Part shown: positions 1 to 5,837 of the stretch, piece after piece
Layout: the number at the start of each line of letters is the position of its first letter
Numbering within the stretch: position 1 is the stretch's first letter
Assembly (NCBI GenBank): GCA_030637135.1
Contig: DAOVVO010000054.1
Location: forward strand, 1 to 8,751
Origin: Nitrospirota bacterium
GTDB lineage: Bacteria; Nitrospirota; Thermodesulfovibrionia; UBA6902; BMS3Bbin08
Length of the DNA stretch: 8,751 nucleotides
Direction of reading: 5' to 3'
Made by a program: the position numbers and the translations under genes
The notes under the pieces: generated by a model
Told to the model about the DNA's origin: nothing
The model's input: only the letters and a program-made list of their open reading frames with translations
Databases searched by the model: none

Positions 1-2
1 AA

Positions 3-77
3 AATCTGGAAGTAATTCCCAAGCAGAATGTAGAATCTCCATATGTGAGAGAGTACCACGAGACCCAAGAAAAGTAA
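3..77 (+). CDS. possible C-terminal tail of an upstream gene (partial, uncertain)
   Basis: One + strand frame is open from the left edge for 24 codons and stops at TAA 75-77. The peptide ends in REYHETQEK and has the charged, Lys/Glu-rich look of a soluble protein C-terminus. A second frame (2-130) is also open over the same bases and ends in PGRGQD, so frame choice is not secure. No family is recognisable from so short a piece. It may be the end of the gene upstream of rpmH or simply non-coding DNA. Confidence 0.22.
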   Translation, partial: NLEVIPKQNVESPYVREYHETQEK

Positions 78-126
78 ATAAAGAGACTGCATTTCAAAAT
101 GACCCACTACCTGGCAGAGGGCAAGA

Positions 127-156
127 TTGATTTTTTAGAGACATATTAAGTAAAAT
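127..156 (+). promoter_or_regulatory. candidate sigma-70 type promoter for rpmH
   Basis: A -35-like TTGATT (127-132) is followed after 18 bases by a -10-like TAAAAT (151-156). Each matches the consensus hexamer well. Transcription from here would begin near 162 and leave a leader of about 80 bases before the rpmH start. This is inferred from motif match and position; in AT-rich DNA such matches also occur by chance. Confidence 0.4.
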
Positions 157-172
157 GATAAGTTCTAGGATT

Positions 173-216
173 TCTGATTGTTCCGGGAATCTCTGATTGA
201 ATCAGGGTAATCTGAT
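173..216 (+). repeat. three TCTGAT units at 19-base period in the rpmH leader
   Basis: TCTGAT occurs at 173-178, 192-197 and 211-216, exactly 19 bases apart. The first two copies extend to TCTGATTG. The middle copy lies in a perfect small palindrome, CTGATT-G-AATCAG (193-205), and a second one, TTCC-G-GGAA, sits at 181-189. The array lies between the candidate promoter and the rpmH ribosome binding site. It could be an operator with sites about two helical turns apart, or a structured leader. What it binds is unknown. Confidence 0.5.
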
Positions 217-245
217 ATAACGAATATTATGACAGAGGAGATGTA

Positions 246-383
246 ATGACGTATACTACCTATCGCCCTCATAACATAAAACGCAAGAGAACGCACGGTT
301 TTCTTGAAAGGATGAGCACAAAGGGAGGCCGTAAAATCATAAAAAGAAGACGTGCAAAGGGTCGCAGGAAATTGTCAGTATAA
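246..383 (+). CDS. rpmH: 50S ribosomal protein L34
   Basis: This 45-residue, very basic protein is the small L34 protein of the large ribosomal subunit. The diagnostic core is present: NIKRKRTHGFLERM, then a STKGGRK segment and an Arg/Lys-rich tail RRRAKGRRKLSV. The length matches the family (44-50 residues). The start is set by AGAGGAG at 234-240, five bases before the ATG. An ATG at 241 is followed directly by TAA and is excluded. In most bacteria rpmH is followed by, or overlaps, rnpA; here the next gene is yidD after a gap of about 180 bases. The N-terminus (MTYTTYRPHN) is slightly longer than in enterobacteria but not abnormal. The identification is firm. Confidence 0.96.
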   Translation: MTYTTYRPHNIKRKRTHGFLERMSTKGGRKIIKRRRAKGRRKLSV

Positions 384-561
384 CGGAACACACGGTGTTT
401 ACGGGAGATATGGGTTAAGGATTCACGTTTTGGAATTAATTTTTTAAATATTATTTGACCCGGACCATCAAACCCTTGAATCCCCTGATGTAATGTCACT
501 ACATTTTCATTGAGAATGAATCATTTAACACGAGGAATACAACCGCTTAAGGAGTAAATAA
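384..561 (+). other. intergenic gap where rnpA would be expected
   Basis: In the usual rpmH-rnpA-yidD-yidC order this slot holds the RNase P protein gene, about 330 bases long. Only 178 bases are present and the + strand frames I read are broken by stops. In the rpmH frame, directly after its stop, the bases read RNTRCLREIW and continue to TGA at 456-458. That faintly resembles the conserved RNR..R.LRE helix of RnpA, so a decayed remnant is possible, but the match is too short to trust. Small AU-rich hairpins are visible: AACAC-ACG-GTGTT (387-399) and TTCATT-GAG-AATGAA (506-520). Neither is followed by a T run, so no intrinsic terminator is called. Confidence 0.4.
476..505 (+). promoter_or_regulatory. 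weak candidate promoter before yidD
   Basis: TTGAAT (476-481) and TACATT (500-505) are separated by 18 bases and each match four of six consensus positions. It could supply the yidD-yidC-mnmE genes separately from rpmH. With no terminator visible after rpmH, read-through from the upstream promoter is equally possible. Confidence 0.2.
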
Positions 562-792
562 GTGAAGTCAGTAACAGTTTTTGCTATCTCTTTATATAAA
601 AAATATATATCACCGTTTCTTCCCCAGTCATGTAGATTTTATCCATCGTGTTCAATGTATTGCAGGGAGGCGGTTGAAAGACATGGTTTTCAGAGGGGAC
701 TGTGGTTTTTTATGAAGCGTATTTTAAAATGCCACCCTTTTCATCACGGGGGATATGACCCGGTACCAAAAAGCTCACAGCGCATAAAATAA
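562..792 (+). CDS. yidD: membrane protein insertion efficiency factor YidD
   Basis: YidD is a small, membrane-associated protein that assists YidC in inserting proteins into the inner membrane. The 76 residues carry the whole family signature: a short hydrophobic/amphipathic N-terminus (1-20), then CRFYPSCS (24-31) with Cys 24, 30 and 34, the EAVERHG segment, a Gly-Leu-Trp helix, and KCHPFHHGGYDPVP near 56-69. The start is GTG, fixed by AAGGAG at 549-554 seven bases upstream; no ATG fits better. The stop overlaps the yidC start by one base (TAATG), implying translational coupling to its functional partner. The length is typical and the C-terminal tail short. Confidence 0.95.
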   Translation: MKSVTVFAISLYKKYISPFLPQSCRFYPSCSMYCREAVERHGFQRGLWFFMKRILKCHPFHHGGYDPVPKSSQRIK

Positions 793-2402
793 TGGAAAAA
801 AGAACTCTTTTAGCAATAGTACTCTCCATACTCGTCCTGGTGATGTTTTCATACTTGACACCCCGGAAACCTGTGCAGAAACAGGTAGCACCCCGACAGG
901 AGGCACAGCAGGTACCGGCTAAAGAACCAAAACTGCCGGTACGAGAAGATATCCCCATGCCAGTTGTCTCACCGCAAATCCCTTCAGAAGAGAAAGAAAT
1001 AACGGTTGAAAACGATTTGTATTATGCGGTCTTTACCACTAAAGGAGGAACAATAAAAAAATGGGAGATTAAGGAATATTCTCAAGACGAAGAGCCCGTT
1101 GGGCTTGTATCACCTGAAGCAGCAATGCCACCGCTCTCCATCATCCCTGAAGGGTATCCAGAGGATTTCCCGCAAAAAATAAATTATAGTGTCAGTCCTG
1201 CCAGGGATTCAATTGTATTGGACCGCAGTACGAAACAGGATACATTGTCATTTTTTTATACAGAACCTTCGGGGCTTTTTATAAAGAAGACGTTTACCTT
1301 TTATAAAGATCGTTACAAGGTTGACCTTATCACAGAGGTACATGGTGTTCAGTCATATTATGTTGTTCTTGGATCGGAGTTCGGTATTTATGATAAAAAA
1401 GGAGCGTGGGTGCACATAGGACCGGTTCTTTTAAAAGATAATGATAAAATTGATATAAAACCAGATAATATTGAAGGAATAAATTTTTTCAGAAAGATTA
1501 CCGGGACAAAAAGTAAAGATGAAGTCATACACCAGGGCAATATTCGGTGGATTGCACAGGAAGATAAATATTTTACTGCAGCACTTGCGTCTACAGATAC
1601 AGTGAATGATGTCAGGATATGGAAATGGGCCAATGGCAGAGATAAAAAAGAACACAATGTTGAAATTGCTTATAGAGTGATGGGACAGAGGGGCAATTTT
1701 GTGTTGTATGCCGGGCCGAAAAAATACGAGATACTCAAGGATCTCGGAGTAGGGCTTGAACATATAATTGATTTCGGGATGTTTTCCATAATATCAAGGC
1801 CCCTTTTCTGGCTTTTGAAATATTTTTATAAAATAACAGGGAATTATGGATGGTCTATAGTGCTGCTTACGATATTGGTGAGGATACCGTTTATCCCGCT
1901 TCTGAACAAAAGCCAGAAATCAATGAAAAAACTCCAGGAGATACAGCCCCACATGGCTGCAGTAAAAGAGAAATACAAGAAAGAACCCCAGAAAGCACAA
2001 AAAGAAATGATGCAACTGTATAAAAAACACAAGGTAAATCCTATGGGAGGCTGTTTGCCGATGTTGATTCAGCTCCCTGTTTTTCTCGCCCTCTATAAAA
2101 TACTGCTGATTGCCATTGAACTGAAGGGTGCTCCCTTTATTCTGTGGATAACCGATCTTTCCGTAAAAGATCCTTACTATATTTTTCCTGTTACAATGGG
2201 AATAACTATGTTGATTCAGCAGAAAATGACTCCCTCAAGCATGGATCCGAAACAGGCAAAGATGATGATGCTCATGCCAATCGTTTTTACCTTTATGTTT
2301 TTAAGTTTTCCCGCAGGGCTTGTTCTGTACTGGCTTGTAAATAACACACTGGGCATCATACAGCAATTTTATACAAACAAAAAATCAAAAAAATCTGCTT
2401 AA
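792..2402 (+). CDS. yidC: membrane protein insertase YidC (Oxa1 family)
   Basis: YidC inserts and folds inner-membrane proteins, alone or with SecYEG. The 536 residues follow the Gram-negative layout: N-terminal membrane anchor (about 5-22), a Pro/Lys/Glu-rich linker (24-68), the beta-sandwich periplasmic P1 domain (about 70-315), then the conserved core. Core helices lie near 326-370 (re-entrant part plus TM2), 419-440, 461-478 and 490-518. Arg364 in ILVRIPFIPL matches the conserved groove arginine (Arg366 in E. coli). The coiled cytoplasmic hairpin is seen at KSMKKLQEIQPHM to LYKKHKVNPMGGCLPML. The C-terminus is short and basic (NKKSKKSA). There is no separate Shine-Dalgarno sequence; the start overlaps the yidD stop, so re-initiation is likely. 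Confidence 0.96.
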   Translation: MEKRTLLAIVLSILVLVMFSYLTPRKPVQKQVAPRQEAQQVPAKEPKLPVREDIPMPVVSPQIPSEEKEITVENDLYYAVFTTKGGTIKKWEIKEYSQDEEPVGLVSPEAAMPPLSIIPEGYPEDFPQKINYSVSPARDSIVLDRSTKQDTLSFFYTEPSGLFIKKTFTFYKDRYKVDLITEVHGVQSYYVVLGSEFGIYDKKGAWVHIGPVLLKDNDKIDIKPDNIEGINFFRKITGTKSKDEVIHQGNIRWIAQEDKYFTAALASTDTVNDVRIWKWANGRDKKEHNVEIAYRVMGQRGNFVLYAGPKKYEILKDLGVGLEHIIDFGMFSIISRPLFWLLKYFYKITGNYGWSIVLLTILVRIPFIPLLNKSQKSMKKLQEIQPHMAAVKEKYKKEPQKAQKEMMQLYKKHKVNPMGGCLPMLIQLPVFLALYKILLIAIELKGAPFILWITDLSVKDPYYIFPVTMGITMLIQQKMTPSSMDPKQAKMMMLMPIVFTFMFLSFPAGLVLYWLVNNTLGIIQQFYTNKKSKKSA

Positions 2403-2423
2403 TTCTTTCTGGACAACCTTACC

Positions 2424-3788
2424 ATGCTGAATGATGACACCATAGCCGCAATATCGACCCCGTTAGGCCACAACGGGATTGGTATCGTTAGACTCAGTGG
2501 CAGGGATTCAATTCAATTTGTTGATAACATATTTATCTCTCCCAAAAACAGGACCCTTTCACAATCCCCATCTCACAGGATCATGTACGGCCATATTATA
2601 GATGCACATAAAGACATTATAGATGAGGTGCTGGTTTCTGTAATGCGTGCGCCTCATACCTTTACAAAAGAGGATGTCGTAGAAATAAATTGTCACGGCG
2701 GACCGGTACCATTGCGCAGGATTTTAGAGCTCCTTTTAAAAAGCGGGGCACGGCTTGCTGATCCGGGAGAATTTACCCGGAGGGCTTTTGTTAATGGGAG
2801 GATTGATCTTGCACAGGCGGAAGCTGTACTTGATATTATCAATGCACTGACCGAGAAGGGGCAGAGAGAAGCACTTGAACAGCTCAGCGGGAGGTTTTCA
2901 AAAAAAATTGAACACCTGAGGCAGGAACTCATTGAACTCGCTGCTTTTATTGAAGCACACATTGATTTTCCCGATGAAGATATAGAGCCGCTGTCTTTGA
3001 AAAACATGGAAGACAGGGCAGTAACAATAAAACAGTCCTTACATCAGTTCCTGGACAGCTCGCGGTACGGAATAATAGTAAGGGAAGGGATAAAGACAGC
3101 AATTATCGGGAGACCGAATGTCGGGAAATCTTCCTTACTCAATGTACTTCTTGAGCACGAAAGGGCTATTGTGACAGAGACACCGGGTACCACGCGTGAT
3201 GTTATAGAGGATTATGTAAACATTCAGGGACTGCCAATAAAAATTATGGATACCGCAGGAATAAGAAAAGTTGAAGATAGTGCAGAAAAAGAGGGAGTTA
3301 AGAGAAGCATCAGTGCAATGAAGGGTGCAGATTTAGTGTTGATTGTACTTGACGGAAGCACACGATTGCACGATACTGACCGTGAACTGATTGATAAGCC
3401 ACATAACCGAAACACAATTTTCGTTATTAATAAAATAGACCTTCCGCAGATGTTCACGTTAGAAGAGTCAGACAGAGAAATAGTGAGAATCTCTGCAGTT
3501 ACAGGTACAGGAATTGCCGAATTAAAAGACAAAATAGTAGACACAATACTAAACGGCAAACCGGTTTGCACTACAGGTATCGTGACAAATATACGACATG
3601 TACATGCATTGGAAAGGACTCTTGCATCAGTCAATACTTTTATTAATGAAATTTCGAAAAAAACTTCGCCTGAATTTCTCGCGGTTGAATTAAGAGATGC
3701 CCTTGATGCAATTGGAGAAATACTGGGGATTACCACATCAGAAGATATTCTCAGTAAGATCTTCAGTAATTTTTGTATTGGGAAGTAA
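2424..3788 (+). CDS. mnmE: tRNA uridine-5-carboxymethylaminomethyl(34) synthesis GTPase MnmE
   Basis: MnmE (TrmE) works with MnmG to modify the wobble uridine (U34) of certain tRNAs, using GTP, a folate one-carbon unit and FAD. The protein is full length at 454 residues, the same size as E. coli MnmE. The N-terminal folate-binding domain is at 1-120 (DTIAAISTPLG, CHGGP, DPGEFTRRAF). A helical domain flanks the inserted G domain: G1 GRPNVGKS (229-236), G2 TT (256-257) within TPGTTRD, G3 DTAG (276-279), G4 NKID (336-339) and G5 SA (357-358). It ends in the invariant FCIGK, with Cys451. It starts 21 bases after yidC with no obvious Shine-Dalgarno match, so coupling or a leaderless-like start is possible. 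The ATG is supported by alignment of the LNDDTIAAISTPLG start with the family. Confidence 0.96.
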   Translation: MLNDDTIAAISTPLGHNGIGIVRLSGRDSIQFVDNIFISPKNRTLSQSPSHRIMYGHIIDAHKDIIDEVLVSVMRAPHTFTKEDVVEINCHGGPVPLRRILELLLKSGARLADPGEFTRRAFVNGRIDLAQAEAVLDIINALTEKGQREALEQLSGRFSKKIEHLRQELIELAAFIEAHIDFPDEDIEPLSLKNMEDRAVTIKQSLHQFLDSSRYGIIVREGIKTAIIGRPNVGKSSLLNVLLEHERAIVTETPGTTRDVIEDYVNIQGLPIKIMDTAGIRKVEDSAEKEGVKRSISAMKGADLVLIVLDGSTRLHDTDRELIDKPHNRNTIFVINKIDLPQMFTLEESDREIVRISAVTGTGIAELKDKIVDTILNGKPVCTTGIVTNIRHVHALERTLASVNTFINEISKKTSPEFLAVELRDALDAIGEILGITTSEDILSKIFSNFCIGK

Positions 3789-3813
3789 TTCCAAATCGTT
3801 TATAATCAAACCA

Positions 3814-4677
3814 ATGACACGCCTTAAAAAAATAAGACAGGTTCTTTTTTATACCCTGATTCTGAATATGCTTGTCGCCGTGTCAAAAATTGTCTATGGG
3901 TATAAAACAGACTCTATAAGTATGCTCTCTGACGGATTCCATTCCTTTTTCGACGGATTATCCAATGTCATCGGACTTGTCGGTATCTGGATAGCATCAA
4001 AACCGCCTGATGAAAGCCATCCGTATGGACATAGAAAATATGAAACCCTTTCAACAATAGCAATAGCCGTGCTTATTTTTATTGCCGGTTTTGAAATATT
4101 TAAAAAAGCCTATTTCAGAATTCACATACCTCACGGTTTTGAGGTTACGGTATGGAGCTTTGTAATTATGGGAATAACTCTTATGGTAAATATAGGTGTG
4201 ATGATGTATGAAACAAAAAAAGGCAGGTTGCTCAAGAGCGATATTCTTATTGCAGACGCCTTGCACACGAAAACCGATATATTTGTATCTCTCTCTGTGG
4301 TCGTGAGCCTATGTGCCGCAAAGTTCGGGTATCCTGTTATTGATGTTATTGCTGCTTTCATTATTACCGTGCTGATCGGGAGAATGGGTTTTAAAATATT
4401 GAAGTCAGCAACCAATGTTCTTACTGATGCTGCATGTATAAATCCGAATGACATACTGGAAGTAGTAAAAAGAATTGAGGGCGTAAAAGAATGTCATGAG
4501 ATAAGAACAAGGGGAAAAGAGAGCGCTGTGAATATAGACCTCCACGTCCTTATTGATCCTGAAGTGAAGACACATGAAGCACACAAGGTTGCACATGCTG
4601 TGGAAGTGGCCATTAAACAGCAGTTTCCTGCAGTTATAGATGTTGTCATACATATCGAACCTTATAAACGTGATTAA
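3814..4677 (+). CDS. cation diffusion facilitator (CDF) family divalent metal exporter
   Basis: CDF proteins are proton-coupled exporters of Zn(II) or other divalent metals across the inner membrane. This 287-residue protein has the typical length: six membrane helices (about 10-200) and a cytoplasmic ferredoxin-like metal-sensing domain (210-287). Metal-site residues visible are H43-S-F-F-D47 in TM2 and H151-T-K-T-D155 in TM5, an HD/HD arrangement associated mainly with zinc, though specificity cannot be read with certainty. The loop SHPYGHRKYE (68-77) and the C-terminal VNIDLHVLIDP and VVIHIEP segments are family hallmarks. The frame is open upstream to an ATG at 3697, but that 39-residue extension overlaps mnmE and does not look like CDF; MTRLKKIRQV at 3814 does. 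No good Shine-Dalgarno is visible. It lies 25 bases after mnmE, probably co-transcribed. Confidence 0.9.
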   Translation: MTRLKKIRQVLFYTLILNMLVAVSKIVYGYKTDSISMLSDGFHSFFDGLSNVIGLVGIWIASKPPDESHPYGHRKYETLSTIAIAVLIFIAGFEIFKKAYFRIHIPHGFEVTVWSFVIMGITLMVNIGVMMYETKKGRLLKSDILIADALHTKTDIFVSLSVVVSLCAAKFGYPVIDVIAAFIITVLIGRMGFKILKSATNVLTDAACINPNDILEVVKRIEGVKECHEIRTRGKESAVNIDLHVLIDPEVKTHEAHKVAHAVEVAIKQQFPAVIDVVIHIEPYKRD

Positions 4678-4720
4678 AGACGATAATGAAACGGGCAGAC
4701 TTTAAAAAAAATAAAATAGC

Positions 4721-4810
4721 GAGCCTGCCTGCCGGTAGGCAAGGCCTGCCTCTACCTATCGGTCTACGACTCATAGAGCAGACAGGTGCCGTTAGGCATG
4801 GCAGTCAGGC
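4721..4810 (+). repeat. GC-rich REP-like hairpin element between the CDF gene and hemB
   Basis: About 61% of these 90 bases are G or C, in sharp contrast to the AT-rich flanks. The left part forms a stem: GCC (4723-4725) plus TGCCT (4726-4730) pair with AGGCA (4737-4741) plus GGC (4743-4745), with one bulged A and the self-complementary CCGG in the loop. GCCTGCC is then repeated at 4744-4750, and the right part has TGCC-GTTA-GGCA (4787-4798) and CAGGC (4806-4810), which can pair back to GCCTG at 4723 or 4744. No T run follows on the + strand, so it is not a classic terminator. It resembles a dispersed extragenic palindromic element with a degenerate second half. Confidence 0.6.
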
Positions 4811-4868
4811 GTATTCAATGTCTTAAAATATAAAAATTTCAGATATGAACAATTGAAAGGAGAAATGT

Positions 4869-5837
4869 ATGTCTTTTCCAATTCATAGGCCACGGAGACT
4901 CAGAAATAAACAGTCGATAAGAAACATGGTACGTGAGACACACCTTACACCAGAGGATTTTATATATCCCATGTTTGTAACATTTGGGAAAGGGGTCAGG
5001 AAGAAGATCTCCTCGATGCCGGGTTGTTATCAACAGTCAGTAGATGAGGTTGTAAAAGAGGCACAAAGGGTTTATAAGCTCGGGATACCCGCTGTTTTAC
5101 TGTTCGGCATACCGAAACATAAAGACGAACGTGCCTCAGAGGCATACAGCTCAAAAGGTATCGTACAAAAAGCTGTAAAGGCACTTAAAGATAAAGTTCC
5201 CGAACTGGTAATCATTACAGATGTGTGCCTCTGTGAATACACAAACCACGGTCACTGCGGTGTAGTAAAAAACGGTAAAATATTAAATGACCCGTCACTC
5301 GAACTGCTTGCCAAAGAGGCTTTGTCCCATGCCAGGGCAGGAGCTGACATTGTTGCCCCTTCAGATATGATGGACGGTCGTGTTGCTGTTATAAGGGATG
5401 TGCTGGATGGTCATGGTTTTGATGAAGTGCCCATAATGAGTTACGCAGCGAAATATGCGTCTGCATTTTATTCGCCCTTCAGAGACGCAGCTGAATCAAC
5501 GCCACAATTTGGTGACAGGCGGTCTTACCAGATGGACCCTTCAAATAGAAGAGAGGCATTTAAAGAAGTTGCCCTCGATATAGAGGAAGGTGCAGACATT
5601 GTAATGGTAAAGCCGGCAATGTGCTATCTTGACATTGTATCCGATATCAAGGACTCTTTCGATGTCCCGGTCGCTGCATATAATGTGAGCGGAGAATATT
5701 CCATGGTTAAAGCTGCAGCACAACGTGGATGGATTGATGAAAAAAGAGTCGTTATGGAATTGCTGACCTCTATTAAAAGGGCCGGTGCTGACCTTATAGT
5801 TACATATTTCGCATTGGATGCAGTAAAGGAGCTCTAA
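4869..5837 (+). CDS. hemB: porphobilinogen synthase (5-aminolevulinate dehydratase)
   Basis: HemB condenses two 5-aminolevulinate molecules to porphobilinogen, the first common step towards haem, sirohaem and cobalamin; it is a cytosolic TIM-barrel oligomer. At 322 residues it is full length. Cys120, Cys122 and Cys130 in DVCLCEYTNHGHCGV form the zinc-type active-site triad, so this is the zinc-dependent class rather than the magnesium-only one. The two Schiff-base lysines are K195 (SYAAKYASAFY) and K248 (DIVMVKPA). MDPSNRREA (222-230) and YNVSGEYSM (271-279) are further signatures. The start at 4869 follows AAAGGAG (4856-4862) by six bases; the ATG at 4865 is out of frame. The stop overlaps the next gene by one base (TAATG). 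No clear promoter could be picked in 4811-4868. Confidence 0.97.
   Translation: MSFPIHRPRRLRNKQSIRNMVRETHLTPEDFIYPMFVTFGKGVRKKISSMPGCYQQSVDEVVKEAQRVYKLGIPAVLLFGIPKHKDERASEAYSSKGIVQKAVKALKDKVPELVIITDVCLCEYTNHGHCGVVKNGKILNDPSLELLAKEALSHARAGADIVAPSDMMDGRVAVIRDVLDGHGFDEVPIMSYAAKYASAFYSPFRDAAESTPQFGDRRSYQMDPSNRREAFKEVALDIEEGADIVMVKPAMCYLDIVSDIKDSFDVPVAAYNVSGEYSMVKAAAQRGWIDEKRVVMELLTSIKRAGADLIVTYFALDAVKEL
5825..5831 (+). promoter_or_regulatory. ribosome binding site for the RACo-like gene, inside hemB
   Basis: AAAGGAG lies within the last codons of hemB, five bases before the ATG at 5837 that overlaps the hemB stop. It fixes this start and lets the second gene be translated efficiently as well as by coupling. 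Confidence 0.7.

Noticed and set aside
1..245. Replication origin next to rpmH
   Set aside because: rpmH often lies near dnaA/oriC, but I see no cluster of TTATCCACA-type DnaA boxes and no dnaA or dnaN in the window.
409..447. Alternative RnpA N-terminus-like reading (YGLRIHVLELIF then stop)
   Set aside because: Short, in a different frame from the other RnpA-like piece and ended by TAA at 445; both cannot be real and neither is significant alone.
269..499. 76-residue minus-strand open frame across rpmH and the following gap
   Set aside because: It is the antisense shadow of rpmH running into the gap; no family resemblance and no ribosome binding site was recognised.
3224..3736. 170-residue minus-strand open frame inside mnmE
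   Set aside because: It is antisense to a clearly conserved GTPase domain and has the Ser/Ile-rich composition typical of shadow frames.
8..3792. Exact 12-base repeat GGAAGTAATTCC at 8-19 and 3781-3792
   Set aside because: A 12-base match is expected by chance in a window of this size, and the second copy is just the end of mnmE.
3697..3813. N-terminal extension of the CDF frame from ATG 3697
   Set aside because: It overlaps the conserved mnmE C-terminus in another frame and the 39 extra residues do not resemble a CDF N-terminus; the ATG at 3814 gives the family length.
4703..4745. Minus-strand intrinsic terminator (hairpin followed by a T-rich tract)
   Set aside because: Read on the minus strand the 4723-4745 hairpin is followed by a T-rich stretch, but there is no minus-strand gene for it to end and the T run starts several bases late.
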